Positions 8,452 to 17,436 are shown, counted from the first letter of the stretch. The stretch is DNA of 64,000 nt from Arcobacter_B sp049472135 (GCF_049472135.1 NZ_JBMOVV010000005.1:1-64000), one strand, 5' to 3'. The notes: generated by a model from the sequence alone, not told the origin. A program made the numbers and translations.

Positions 8452-9654
8452 TTACTCTGTTGGTAAATCTAATATTTTCCAAGGTAAACCTTGAGTCATT
8501 AACTCATCCATAAATGGTTTAGCATCAAACTCTTCAATATTAAATACACCTTTACCATCCCAGATACCTTTATAAAGCATCTTTGTTCCAATCATTGCAG
8601 GAACTCCTGTAGTATAAGAAACTGCTTGTGCTCCTGTTTCTTTATAACACTCTTGATGGTCACATACATTGTAAATATAAACTTTTTTCTTTTGTCCGTC
8701 TTTGTAACCTTCTATAATACAACCAATATTTGTTTTACCAACAGTTCTTGGTCCTAATGAAGCTGGATCTGGTAATAGTGTAGTTAAAAACTCTATTGGA
8801 GTGATTTCTACACCTTTGTGCATAACTGGTTCAATACCTAACATACCAACATTTTGTAAACAGTTCATGTGTTGAATATAAGAATCTCCAAATGTCATAA
8901 AGAATCTAATTCTTTTTAAACCTTTAATATTTTTAGATAGTGATTCTAACTCTTCATGGTATAAAAGGTATGAAGGTTTTACTCCAACTTCTGGATAATC
9001 ATGGTCAACTCTAATTTCTAAAGGTTTAGTCTCTACCCATTCACCATTTTCCCAGTATCTACCATTTGCAGACACTTCTCTTAAGTTAATTTCTGGGTTA
9101 AAGTTTGTAGCAAATGGATATCCATGGTCACCTGCATTACAATCCATAATATCAATATAGTTTATTTCATCAAATAAGTTTTGTTGAGCATATGCACAAA
9201 ATACACCTGTTACACCTGGGTCAAATCCTGAACCTAATAAAGCTTTAATTCCAGCTTTTTCAAATTGCTCATTTCTTGCCCATTGTTCTTTGTATTCAAA
9301 CTTTGCTTCATCTGGGTGTTCATAGTTAGCAGTATCTACATAATCAACTCCACACTCAGTACAAGCATCCATGATTGTTAAGTCTTGATAAGGAAGTGCA
9401 ACATTTAGCACCACTTTTGGATTTACTTTTTTAATTAATTCAACTAGTTCAGGAATATTATCAGCATCTACAGACGCAGTATCAATATCAACACCTTGAT
9501 TCTTTTTTATATCAGCAGCTATAGCATCACACTTAGAAACTGTTCTTGATGCTAAAGTGATTTTCTCAAATGTATCAATATTCATAGCACACTTTACAGT
9601 AGCCACTCTACTTACTCCACCTGCACCGATGATTAAAATACCTTTTTTATCCAT
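8452..9654 (-). CDS. Carboxynorspermidine / carboxyspermidine dehydrogenase (saccharopine dehydrogenase family)
   Basis: This 400-residue enzyme has an N-terminal Rossmann fold, GILIIGAGGVSRVATVKCA, and belongs to the saccharopine-dehydrogenase-like family. In Campylobacter the homologue condenses aspartate beta-semialdehyde with a diamine to give carboxyspermidine, which NspC then decarboxylates. The adjacency of nspC supports that role rather than lysine metabolism. A frame-opening TTG lies four codons upstream, but the ATG at 9652-9654 is the better start because GGAG sits six bases before it. About 85 bases separate it from rubredoxin, so the genes may be one long transcript or two. Confidence 0.92.
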   Translation of the reverse strand: MDKKGILIIGAGGVSRVATVKCAMNIDTFEKITLASRTVSKCDAIAADIKKNQGVDIDTASVDADNIPELVELIKKVNPKVVLNVALPYQDLTIMDACTECGVDYVDTANYEHPDEAKFEYKEQWARNEQFEKAGIKALLGSGFDPGVTGVFCAYAQQNLFDEINYIDIMDCNAGDHGYPFATNFNPEINLREVSANGRYWENGEWVETKPLEIRVDHDYPEVGVKPSYLLYHEELESLSKNIKGLKRIRFFMTFGDSYIQHMNCLQNVGMLGIEPVMHKGVEITPIEFLTTLLPDPASLGPRTVGKTNIGCIIEGYKDGQKKKVYIYNVCDHQECYKETGAQAVSYTTGVPAMIGTKMLYKGIWDGKGVFNIEEFDAKPFMDELMTQGLPWKILDLPTE

Positions 9655-9769
9655 TTTTTTCTCCAAATTAATATATGCGATATTATAAACTTTTTTTAGT
9701 AAATAACAATTGAATTTTAAATTTGATTTTAATTAATTTATTTTATACTATATTTTAAGAAAATTACGA

Positions 9770-9775
9770 TATGAT
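9770..9775 (+). promoter_or_regulatory. Candidate -10 box for tmRNA
   Basis: TATGAT lies 18 bases before the mature 5' end of tmRNA. The flanking AT-rich wave upstream is typical of Campylobacterota promoters. No -35 box is recognisable. Confidence 0.4.
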
Positions 9776-9792
9776 TTCACACATTTTTTTAT

Positions 9793-10190
9793 GGGGATGA
9801 TATGGCTTCGATTAGAGCATTGAGGCTTGATTGCATGTCGGCCTGAGCATGCCGTTACGCGGCTCATTTTTTTTAGACGCAAACAATACAAATTACGCTC
9901 CAGCTTACGCTAAAGCTGCGTAAGTTTAACAACTTATAATAAGCTCCCTTCGGGTTGAGCTTTCGGAGGTTCACTCTGTAGATTCTATCTATGCAGAATA
10001 TAGTGGATTCACCCAGATAGATTACCAAAGAGAGATTGATCGAATTTCTTTGGGACATCCTTAGATCTTAGCTTTTTAGTTGCCTTGCAGGTTGAGCTGC
10101 TAGAAAGTGAAACTTTTCAACCTCACTAAGCATGTAGACGTCAAGAGTAGATGTTTTAAGACTCCGGTTCGATCCCGGACATCTCCACCA
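9793..10190 (+). ncRNA. ssrA: Transfer-messenger RNA (tmRNA)
   Basis: The one-piece tmRNA runs from GGGGATGATATGGCTTCGAT at the 5' end to a genomically encoded CCA. The acceptor stem is visible as GGGGATG pairing with CATCTCC before ACCA, and the T-arm loop GGTTCGATCC is at 10166-10175. The tag reading frame (9879-9923) encodes ANNTNYAPAYAKAA followed by TAA. The tag ends in a hydrophobic AKAA degron that ClpXP/ClpAP recognise. It rescues ribosomes stalled on broken mRNA; SmpB is not in the window. The 398-base length is within the family range. Confidence 0.97.
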
Positions 10191-10198
10191 AAATAATA

Positions 10199-10227
10199 AA
10201 TAAAAGTTTTATAAATCAACTTTTATT
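10199..10227. terminator. Terminator after tmRNA, shared with convergent NYN gene
   Basis: AATAAAAGTT (10199-10208) pairs with AACTTTTATT (10218-10227) around a nine-base loop. It sits between tmRNA and the 3' end of the convergent gene. Confidence 0.65.
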
Positions 10228-10228
10228 C

Positions 10229-11005
10229 TCAATATTTATCAAAAACTTTTTTATTAGGTTTTACTAACATAGTTAAATTATCGTTTATATACCTAACTTC
10301 AAAAATTTCAAGATATTTGATTAAAGCTCCTAGCTTATTAAAGCCATGGTTAATTGGTGAGAAAGAACTATTTTGACTGATATATAAACCTACATCTTTT
10401 AAATCAGCCCATCCATTATCACCTGATACTTGTTCAACTGCATCAAGAAGAGACTTTTTTAGATTTTTATCTTTTTTTGCATCATAGTCATTACCTTTAT
10501 AACTAATTTTAAAATCATATTTATATTCACTTTTATCATCAAGTACTTGACCTTTTTCTTGTAGTTGAATAAACTTCTCTACATAGATAAATTGAGAACA
10601 AGCTTTTACTAATGCATCTGGTGTTTTTTCTTCTCCATATCCAAGTACAGTTTTAGCATCAGATAATATCCTAGCAACTAGTGGAGTAAAATCACTATCA
10701 CTTGTAATCAAAGCAACTATATCAATATCTTTTGTATATATTGAATCCATAACATCAATTACTATTGCAATATCTGAAGCATTTTTATTATTTGTGTATG
10801 CAAACTGCTGATAAGGTTGAATACTATAGTCTAATAAAACATTTTCCCAACCATTTAGATGTCTACTTGACCAGTCTCCATATGCTTTTCTTATAGTGAT
10901 TTTTCCATATTGAGATAGATCTTTAAAAATACTATCTATATATTTTGCACTAACGTTATCACAATCAATAAACATTGCAATATTTTTTTGTTGATTATTT
11001 CCCAT
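10229..11005 (-). CDS. NYN-domain putative RNase with C-terminal LOTUS/OST-HTH-like domain
   Basis: The N-terminal ~145 residues form a PIN-like NYN domain (LabA/DUF88 type). The acidic metal-binding residues are visible: FIDCDN at 13-17, with Asp 14 and Asp 16, Asp 79-Asp 84 in SDIAIVIDVMDS, and SDSDF at 102-106. Residues about 170-250 look like an OST-HTH/LOTUS winged helix, a module that often follows NYN domains and binds RNA. Such proteins are suspected RNases. It is convergent with tmRNA, which is suggestive of RNA metabolism but could be chance. The substrate is unknown. Confidence 0.85.
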   Translation of the reverse strand: MGNNQQKNIAMFIDCDNVSAKYIDSIFKDLSQYGKITIRKAYGDWSSRHLNGWENVLLDYSIQPYQQFAYTNNKNASDIAIVIDVMDSIYTKDIDIVALITSDSDFTPLVARILSDAKTVLGYGEEKTPDALVKACSQFIYVEKFIQLQEKGQVLDDKSEYKYDFKISYKGNDYDAKKDKNLKKSLLDAVEQVSGDNGWADLKDVGLYISQNSSFSPINHGFNKLGALIKYLEIFEVRYINDNLTMLVKPNKKVFDKY

Positions 11006-11149
11006 TGATAAAATATCCTCAAATTTATATAGTTTAGATTTTATCTAAAATCTATTTGAAGTAAAATGTTTTTTGAATTTTTGGCTAAATATAAGTATTT
11101 ATTTAAACTTTATAATAATATAATAATTATTTATATCAAAAGGTTAAAT

Positions 11150-11686
11150 ATGATATCAGTTGAATTTATTATTCTATTTATACTTATTGTTATTATTGGA
11201 TTTATATTTAAATCACCAATAGTAAAAGGAATTATTGGAGAAAAAAGTGTATATATAGTTTTAAATAATTTATTAAATAAAGAAAAATATTTTATAATGC
11301 AAGATATAACCCTAGAAAAAAAAGATGATACAACGCAAATTGACCTTATAGTATTTTCCATCTATGGAATTTTTGTTATAGAAGTAAAAAACTACAAAGG
11401 TTGGATTTTTGGAAATACAAACCAAAAAACTTGGACTCAAAGTATATATAAAAAGAAAAATAAATTTCAAAATCCTTTATATCAAAATTATAAGCATATA
11501 AAATTTTTAGAGGAAACTTTAAATATTTCTATGAATAATATATTTAAAAATGTAGTTGTTTTTACAGGTGATAGTAAATTTAAAACTAAACTTCCAAATA
11601 ATATTTGCACTATACCTAATTTAGTTCTATATATTCAGAGTTTTAATAAACCTATACTATCAAGAAAAGATGTTGTAGAGCAGTAG
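11150..11686 (+). CDS. Membrane-anchored NERD-domain protein, probably frameshifted near its 3' end
   Basis: A single N-terminal membrane helix is followed by a NERD domain, related to restriction-type nucleases. The core is present: a KGIIGEKSVYIVLNNL helix, QIDLIVFSIYGIFVIEVKNY (Asp and Glu-x-Lys of the nuclease motif), and GWIFG. I chose the ATG at 11150 because AAAAGG sits upstream; an earlier ATG in the frame has no ribosome-binding site. The frame stops at 11684, but another frame from about 11683 to 11787 continues with a VEHMNKVKKYRLDKG segment and an RHINNIKSKH segment, resembling the usual NERD C-terminal helix. A one-base indel is likely. Confidence 0.75.
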   Translation: MISVEFIILFILIVIIGFIFKSPIVKGIIGEKSVYIVLNNLLNKEKYFIMQDITLEKKDDTTQIDLIVFSIYGIFVIEVKNYKGWIFGNTNQKTWTQSIYKKKNKFQNPLYQNYKHIKFLEETLNISMNNIFKNVVVFTGDSKFKTKLPNNICTIPNLVLYIQSFNKPILSRKDVVEQ

Positions 11687-11846
11687 AGCATATGAACAAA
11701 GTTAAGAAGTATAGATTAGACAAAGGTGTTAAAACAAATATCAGACATATTAATAATATAAAATCAAAACATAACAAATTGCAATAAAATCAAAACAATC
11801 AAAATTTTTTTGTTAAAATATAAAAAACAATAAAAAGGTTCATTTT

Positions 11847-12179
11847 ATGGAAGGTAAGATTTTGGTTACTTACAAAATACTATGCAAGTCTGATTTCAAT
11901 TTAGAAATTACTTTAGAGCAGTTACTTGCTAATGAAAAAGTTGCAAAGACAATTAAAAGTGAATTTGCAAAAGGCATTAGGAATATTGGATTAAATATAA
12001 AAAATAGTGAATGTAAACTAAAAATAGAAACACAAAAAGAGTTATATCAATTTGAAGCAAGAAAAGATGACTTTGCTGATTTAGTTAGTCTTGCAGAAGA
12101 AGATGCAAACACAAGAAAATTAAATAGAAAAGATTCTATTGGTATTGAACTTGTAGATATTGAAACAATAAAAGAGTGA
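11847..12179 (+). CDS. Conserved-looking hypothetical protein, 110 aa
   Basis: A small cytoplasmic protein without signal peptide or membrane helix. It is charged, with alternating strands in the first 30 residues (ILVTYKILCKS) and a helix around GLNIKNSECKLKIETQKEL. I do not recognise a family. An AAAAAGG ribosome-binding site precedes the ATG by eight bases. The next gene starts six bases after its stop, so the two are likely co-transcribed. Confidence 0.65.
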   Translation: MEGKILVTYKILCKSDFNLEITLEQLLANEKVAKTIKSEFAKGIRNIGLNIKNSECKLKIETQKELYQFEARKDDFADLVSLAEEDANTRKLNRKDSIGIELVDIETIKE

Positions 12180-12185
12180 TTTATC

Positions 12186-12602
12186 TTGGATAACTACGAA
12201 AAGATTTATTTTGAAAACTACTATGAGATAGATGATAATTTTACTTTTTCACTAAAAGATTTCAATAAAGTGAAAAACAACTCTTTATTCAAAAAAGATT
12301 TTGCCGTTATTACTGCATTTAATCCTCAAAATGAACTTCTATCTTGTATTAAAAATCAAGATAGGCATATATTATTTAGAAAAGACATAGAGTCTAAGAA
12401 ACTTGAGTTTTTGGATGCTAGAGGCTACTTAGATGATCATAGTGAAGATGGTTATTTAATTTTTAATATAAGTTTTGAAAACTCAATAAAACTTGCATTA
12501 AAGTATGAACAGTATGCAATATTTTATAACCATTGTCAAACTAAAAAAATTGGTTACTATATGTGTAGTTCAAAACTTCCAATTATTGAAAAAACCTATT
12601 AG
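12186..12602 (+). CDS. DUF3293-like protein
   Basis: This 138-residue cytoplasmic protein has features I associate with DUF3293: FAVITAFNPQNELLS (about 40-54), a KNQDRHILFRKDI helix, FLDARGYLDDHSEDGYLIFN and an EQYAIFY motif. The biochemical role of the family is unknown. It starts with TTG, since no ATG is found early in the frame; AGAGTG lies about nine bases upstream. It is likely the second gene of a two-gene unit with the 110-residue hypothetical protein. Confidence 0.65.
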   Translation: MDNYEKIYFENYYEIDDNFTFSLKDFNKVKNNSLFKKDFAVITAFNPQNELLSCIKNQDRHILFRKDIESKKLEFLDARGYLDDHSEDGYLIFNISFENSIKLALKYEQYAIFYNHCQTKKIGYYMCSSKLPIIEKTY

Positions 12603-12669
12603 ACACTATTTTTATTCTAATATTAAAGTTTATTATATATACTAATCAAAAATACAATAAGGAAATAAA

Positions 12670-12936
12670 ATGAAAAAGATACTAATTTCTGCTTTTTTAC
12701 TGACAGCTTTTATTAATTCAGCATATGCCCTTAGTTGGTCTCAACTAAAAAGTTGGACAAATAAAGATATTGAGCCAGATGTTAAATATAATATCGAAAC
12801 AGAAGGTTATAATGTAAGAGTTTATGAGTTTACACCACTTAGTGATCCAGGAAGCACTTGTATTATGACATTTACAAATGAAAAAATGGGAATGTTTTGT
12901 TTTAATAAATCAAAAGATGCAATAAAGAAAAAATAG
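12670..12936 (+). CDS. Small secreted protein, 88 aa
   Basis: An N-terminal signal peptide, MKKILISAFLLTAFINSAYA, with a likely cut after Ala 20, leads to a mature protein of ~68 residues. This contains two cysteines (near 65 and 78) that could form a disulfide, and an LSWSQLKSWTNKDIEPDV segment. The location is periplasmic by inference. AAGGAAATAAA precedes the ATG. I recognise no family. The gene ends in a long palindromic terminator shared with the small gene on the other strand. Confidence 0.7.
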   Translation: MKKILISAFLLTAFINSAYALSWSQLKSWTNKDIEPDVKYNIETEGYNVRVYEFTPLSDPGSTCIMTFTNEKMGMFCFNKSKDAIKKK

Positions 12937-12957
12937 AAGTTTAAACTTCTATTTTTT
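12928..12957. terminator. Perfect 30-base palindromic bidirectional terminator
   Basis: The left arm ends TAGAAGTTT at 12942 and the right arm begins AAACTTCTA at 12943; the arms are 15 bases each and flanked by A- and T-runs. Stop codons of both convergent genes lie inside the arms. Confidence 0.8.
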
Positions 12958-13051
12958 AAGATGACTTCTTTCTGTCATAATAATATACAAACATTAAAGA
13001 AACTAAACCAAAAACTGCAATAGAACTTAACATAAGATATAAGTTTTCCAT
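12956..13051 (-). CDS. Single-helix membrane microprotein, 31 aa
   Basis: An ATG is preceded by a strong AAAAGGGG ribosome-binding site seven bases upstream. The product is one membrane helix (LSSIAVFGLVSLMFVYYY) with a short basic tail, DRKKSS. The build is like small subunits of respiratory or transport complexes, but I do not recognise it. The good ribosome site and the shared terminator are the reasons for calling it real. Confidence 0.55.
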   Translation of the reverse strand: MENLYLMLSSIAVFGLVSLMFVYYYDRKKSS

Positions 13052-13167
13052 CAAAATCCCCTTTTATAATACCATTTGATTATTTAATAAAAATTTTATC
13101 ATTATAGATTAGATTTTTCAACACTTTTTTTATATTTTATAACAACAGTAATAACATTGTAACAAAA

Positions 13168-16008
13168 TTACATATTTTGTGCTAATGTCTCTTTTGCATC
13201 CTCAAAACTTAAAGGTTTAGAATAAAAATACCCTTGTCCAATTTCACATCCTAAATCAGCTAATGTATCTTCTTGTTCTGGATACTCTATTCCTTCAGCA
13301 ACAGTTTTATATCCTAGACTTTTAGATAGAGCTATTATTGCTTTTGATATTTGTAAATTACTATTATTTTTAGGAATATTATCAATAAAAGCTTTATCAA
13401 TTTTGATTGTTTCTACAGGAAGTTTAGATAGATAACTCATAGAAGAATAACCTGTACCAAAATCATCAATAGACATTTTAAAACCTAGAGATTTTAATTC
13501 ATTTAGCATTTTGATACTATCTTCACCAAAATCCATAATATATCTTTCAGTTAACTCAAGCTCAATTTGATTAGGTTTTATACCAACCTCATTAATAATA
13601 GATTTTACTTTACTTAAAAAATCAGCTGATCTAAACTGTACACTTGAAATATTAATAGCTATATACTCAAGTGTTCTATCAATCTCTTTAAACTTCATGA
13701 AGTCTTCACATGCTTTCTTAAAAATAAACTCCCCTATTGGCACAATCAATCCTGTATCTTCAGCAACTGGAATAAATGAAGCAGGAGAAACAAATCCAAG
13801 TTTTTCACAATCCCATCTAACTAAAGCTTCAAAGGATTTAGTCTTTTTAGAATGTAAATCATACTGAGGTTGATAGTTTAAATATAGTTCGTTTTTCTCA
13901 ACTGCTTGTTTTAAAGCTTGTTCTATTACTAGCTGATCATGAACATCTTCAGATAACTTCTCATCATAATACTCAAAAGTATCTTTACCTTGTTTTTTTG
14001 CGTAATACATTGCTGTATCAGCATTTTTAATAAGAGTTTGCATATCTTTTCCATCATCTGGATACATAGCAACACCAATACTAGCACTCGTATTTAACTT
14101 GAAATTATCAATTTTAACAGGTTGCTTTACTATCTCTAAAATCTTTTCACATACAAAGGCTGCACTACTTTTATTTTTTGCTGATTCTAGTACTATTACG
14201 AACTCATCACCACCCATTCTTGCTAACATATCAGATTGTCTTAAAACAGATTTTATTCTAGATGAAACTTCAATTAATAATTTATCACCAATATTGTGCC
14301 CTAAAGTATCATTAATAATTTTGAATCTATCTAAATCTAAGAAAAGAAGTGAAATCGAATAATTATTTCTTTTTGATACATCAATAACATGATTTAAATG
14401 CTCTTCAAGCATAACTCTATTTGGTAAAGAAGTTAAACTATCATGGTACGCTAAAAAATCAGCTTTTTCTTGAGTATCTATAATCTCTTGAAGATTAGTA
14501 TGTATTGAGATATATTTAAGAATTTTACCCTCTTTATTTCTTACAGCCGTTATATTTAACCAAGTAGGAATTAAAGTACCATCTTTTGCGATATCACTAA
14601 CTTTTCCTTTAAAGTGTCCATATTTATTTAGATGACTTAAAACTTTTTTATAGAACATCTTATCTTGTCTATTTGTAGTAAGAACATTAGGTTTAGTTCC
14701 TATTAACTCTTTTATAGAATATCCAGAGATAGTCTCGTAAGCTTTATTAGCATTGATAATATCACCACTTCTATCAATAATAAGAATTCCTTCTTGAGTA
14801 TTTTCAAATACAATAGCAGACTCTTTTAATTCTTGTTGCTGTCTAATATATTTTGTAATATCAAGTTTAATTGCAAGATAGTTTATAACTTCACCATTTA
14901 AAAAGATTGGAACGATAGAAGCTTTTTCATAGAAAATAGTACCATCTTTTCTTTTATTTATAAACTCACCTTCCCACTTCTCACCTCTACTTAGATTTTC
15001 ATCTAGCTCTTTATATCTACTTTGTGGTGTCAATCCTGACTGTAATACTTTTGGTTTATTACCTAAAACTTCAGATTTTTCATACCCTGAGTTACTTTCA
15101 AAAATCTCATTTACATATAAAATATTTTTATTTGCATCTGTTAATACAACAGAGTTATCACTATGTTGAACAGCATATTTAAATGCTTGTAATTCATTTT
15201 GAATTTTTAAGGTATTTAAATATAGTTTTATCATCACAATAATCAAAATTACAGAAAAAATAAAAAACATAAGAGCAATAATCAACTGATGAAACATCTC
15301 TTTATCATGACTAATTTCTAAACTGTTAACGGTTCTAGTTATACTTGCATTTAAATCAATTTCATTAGATTTTTTTAATATCACAGCAAGCTCTTTTTTT
15401 AACTCTAAAACTTTTAAAGTATGTTTTACAAAATAGTCTATTTTTTTATCACTACTTAGTTCAGTAAGCCTTGAAACATGCTCTTTTATAACTTTTTCAT
15501 TCTCATTTACATTTACATAATCTTGAACTAATAAAAAAATTACTTGACTAACTTCAGCTTTAATTTTTTTATCGAAATTACTATCTTTAGTAATACTACT
15601 ATTTAAATCAAATAGATAATGTATAGAGTTAAGCCTTGTTGAATGCCTTGATTTATAATCTTCAATCAACTCAGATTTTTTTAAATAATCTATTTGTATA
15701 TCTTTTAGCAAAAAAGTAAAGTTATTTCCAAAATCTTTTTTTATATCACTTTTTTCTAAAAATGATAATTGTTCTTCAAATTCATTTGTTTTTGATACGA
15801 TATAATCAAAATTTATTAATTTACTATTTTTATGAAAGAAATTTGTAAAGTCTTTTTCTATAAGTAAAAGACTTATTAAACTATTTTTATAACTATCGTA
15901 GTTTTTTACGCTATTTTCTATTTTGAACAAATATAAAAAAAGACCTGATAATAATAGCGATGTTATAACTATTGAAGATATAAAAATACTCTTTGCTTTT
16001 AAAAACAT
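13168..16008 (-). CDS. PAS-PAS-GGDEF-EAL cyclic-di-GMP protein
   Basis: This 946-residue inner-membrane regulator has two membrane helices (about 8-29 and 238-262) flanking a periplasmic helical sensor. Two PAS domains follow (about 272-390 and 395-512), then GGDEF and EAL domains. The cyclase half looks intact: an RQSD inhibitory site lies just before MGGDEF. The phosphodiesterase half carries EALVRW, a LTERYI segment and DDFGTGYSS, so it also appears active. The net output cannot be read from sequence. Its ATG overlaps the stop of the upstream di-heme peroxidase by one base (TAATG), which couples c-di-GMP turnover to that periplasmic redox gene. Confidence 0.93.
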   Translation of the reverse strand: MFLKAKSIFISSIVITSLLLSGLFLYLFKIENSVKNYDSYKNSLISLLLIEKDFTNFFHKNSKLINFDYIVSKTNEFEEQLSFLEKSDIKKDFGNNFTFLLKDIQIDYLKKSELIEDYKSRHSTRLNSIHYLFDLNSSITKDSNFDKKIKAEVSQVIFLLVQDYVNVNENEKVIKEHVSRLTELSSDKKIDYFVKHTLKVLELKKELAVILKKSNEIDLNASITRTVNSLEISHDKEMFHQLIIALMFFIFSVILIIVMIKLYLNTLKIQNELQAFKYAVQHSDNSVVLTDANKNILYVNEIFESNSGYEKSEVLGNKPKVLQSGLTPQSRYKELDENLSRGEKWEGEFINKRKDGTIFYEKASIVPIFLNGEVINYLAIKLDITKYIRQQQELKESAIVFENTQEGILIIDRSGDIINANKAYETISGYSIKELIGTKPNVLTTNRQDKMFYKKVLSHLNKYGHFKGKVSDIAKDGTLIPTWLNITAVRNKEGKILKYISIHTNLQEIIDTQEKADFLAYHDSLTSLPNRVMLEEHLNHVIDVSKRNNYSISLLFLDLDRFKIINDTLGHNIGDKLLIEVSSRIKSVLRQSDMLARMGGDEFVIVLESAKNKSSAAFVCEKILEIVKQPVKIDNFKLNTSASIGVAMYPDDGKDMQTLIKNADTAMYYAKKQGKDTFEYYDEKLSEDVHDQLVIEQALKQAVEKNELYLNYQPQYDLHSKKTKSFEALVRWDCEKLGFVSPASFIPVAEDTGLIVPIGEFIFKKACEDFMKFKEIDRTLEYIAINISSVQFRSADFLSKVKSIINEVGIKPNQIELELTERYIMDFGEDSIKMLNELKSLGFKMSIDDFGTGYSSMSYLSKLPVETIKIDKAFIDNIPKNNSNLQISKAIIALSKSLGYKTVAEGIEYPEQEDTLADLGCEIGQGYFYSKPLSFEDAKETLAQNM

Positions 16009-16922
16009 TATTTCATACCTTCTTTAGGAAACTCACCTGATAGTGAATTTAAAAAGCTTACTATTTTATTAATTTGTTCATCACTTATTGGTCTACCTAT
16101 TTGATAAAGAGCCATCATTTTTACTGCATCATGTAGACTATAAGTTCTTCCATCATGAAAGTAAGGAGCCGTATGTTCTATATTTCTTAAGGTTGGTACT
16201 TTGAAATAGTATTTATCTTTCTCTTTTTTTGTAACATTGTATCTTCCAAAATTTCCACTTAAAGCATCTTGCATAACACCAAATTTACTATATAAATTCC
16301 CTCCCACATTTACGCCATTATGACAAGCAATACAACCCTTGTTTTTAAAAAGCTCATAACCTTCTTTTTGTTCTTTTGTAATAGCATTTACATCGCCTTT
16401 TAAGTATTTATCAAAGGGCGAATTAGGAGTAATCAAAGTTTTTTCAAATTCAGCAATAGAGTTTACAATATTTTTTCTAGTAATCCCATCTTTAAATATC
16501 TCATCAAAAAGGGCTTTATATTCAGTATTATTTAGCTTATTAACTAATACTTTAAAATTACTTCCCATCTCAATAGGATTTTCAATTGGTCCTAAAGCCT
16601 GTTCGTGTAAAGTTTTTGCTCTACCATCCCAAAATTGCCTAAAATTAAATACAGCATTTAGAACTGTAGGCGTATTAATATCACCTACTTTGCCATCAAT
16701 ACCAACTGCAAAAACCATATTATCATCTCCACCATCACTTAAAATATGACATGAAGCACAAGAGATACTATTGTCTAAAGATAATCTTTTATCATTAAAA
16801 AGCTTTTCACCAAGTTTTGCTTTATTGATATTAATATCTAAATTAGTAGGTATAGGCTGTATATTTGAGCCATTTAAAAAAGTACAAATTAAAATTATTA
16901 TTAAAAAAGATAGTTTAAAAAT
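16008..16922 (-). CDS. Di-heme cytochrome c peroxidase (MauG/CcpA family) with apparent ATT start codon
   Basis: This periplasmic enzyme reduces hydrogen peroxide with electrons from cytochrome c. The frame carries an N-terminal signal peptide (FKLSFLIIILICTFLNGSN), heme motif 1 CASCH at 55-59, the family motif FRQFWDGRAKTLHEQALGP, heme motif 2 CIACH, and a C-terminal FFHDGRTYSLHDA-like segment with YFHDG. The first ATG in frame (16718) would delete the signal peptide and heme 1. From the upstream in-frame stop (16968-16970) to that ATG there is no ATG, GTG or TTG. The best start is ATT at 16920-16922, with GAAGG eight bases upstream, giving 304 residues, the normal family length. The alternative is an ATG changed to ATT by mutation or a read error. 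Confidence 0.85.
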   Translation of the reverse strand: MFKLSFLIIILICTFLNGSNIQPIPTNLDININKAKLGEKLFNDKRLSLDNSISCASCHILSDGGDDNMVFAVGIDGKVGDINTPTVLNAVFNFRQFWDGRAKTLHEQALGPIENPIEMGSNFKVLVNKLNNTEYKALFDEIFKDGITRKNIVNSIAEFEKTLITPNSPFDKYLKGDVNAITKEQKEGYELFKNKGCIACHNGVNVGGNLYSKFGVMQDALSGNFGRYNVTKKEKDKYYFKVPTLRNIEHTAPYFHDGRTYSLHDAVKMMALYQIGRPISDEQINKIVSFLNSLSGEFPKEGMK

Positions 16923-17074
16923 GTTATTTACCTTCGTTATTTTTATAGTTAGTATTATAGTACTATTTTACTTTATTGTTAAATAAACTTATATATATTT
17001 CAAAGCTAAATGAAAAAAGCCTTATTTAAGTATATTATCCATAAAATATAAAACTTTTTAACTAAGGAAAGAGA

Positions 17075-17374
17075 TTGGAACCACAATACGAAAAAATCAT
17101 AGTTTTAGTAATAGTTTTATCAGCAGCATTTATCACATGGAAAATGGTAAAAGATTTTTATATTACAAAACTACATAAAGTTTTTGCTCACCTAATTGCA
17201 GTTATCACTTCTTCTTTTATGCTACTTTCTACAATGTTTTTATTTATGCCTAAAAACTACCAAAGAGGTGCAGGTCCAGAAGTAGAATTAAGTATCATGT
17301 CAGTAGTGACTGTAGTTGCTATGGTAGCAGTTTTATACATATTTTTTAAATATGTACCTCAAAGTAAAAAATAG
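17075..17374 (+). CDS. Small inner-membrane protein, 99 aa, unknown
   Basis: Three hydrophobic helices are visible (about 7-24, 37-58 and 72-91), separated by short charged loops, one with PKNYQRGAGPEVE. The start is TTG with AAGGAAAGAGA just upstream; no ATG alternative lies nearby. No family is recognised. It stands alone between the divergent peroxidase gene and the porin and has its own terminator. Confidence 0.65.
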   Translation: MEPQYEKIIVLVIVLSAAFITWKMVKDFYITKLHKVFAHLIAVITSSFMLLSTMFLFMPKNYQRGAGPEVELSIMSVVTVVAMVAVLYIFFKYVPQSKK

Positions 17375-17393
17375 TTCTTTTCTATTTTTTACT
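17363..17393 (+). terminator. Terminator, 12-bp stem
   Basis: AGTAAAAAATAG (17363-17374) pairs with CTATTTTTTACT (17382-17393) around a seven-base loop. T-rich sequence follows. It overlaps the stop codon of the small membrane protein gene. Confidence 0.75.
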
Positions 17394-17417
17394 TCTCTTT
17401 TTTTAATTTTCCTTATT

Positions 17418-17436
17418 GATAATCATAATCATAATT
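17418..17436. promoter_or_regulatory. Candidate Fur box upstream of porin
   Basis: GATAATCATAATCATAATT matches 16 of 19 positions of the classical Fur consensus GATAATGATAATCATTATC. It lies 86 bases before the porin start codon, where a promoter would be expected. Confidence 0.55.

Noticed and set aside
9873..10058. Minus-strand open frame of 61 codons
   Set aside because: It lies antisense to tmRNA; RNA structure explains the sequence.
16771..16986. Plus-strand open frame ending in a hydrophobic helix, including a 21-codon ATG frame at 16921
   Set aside because: It is antisense to the peroxidase signal-peptide region; its hydrophobicity mirrors AT-rich antisense DNA, and no ribosome site is present.
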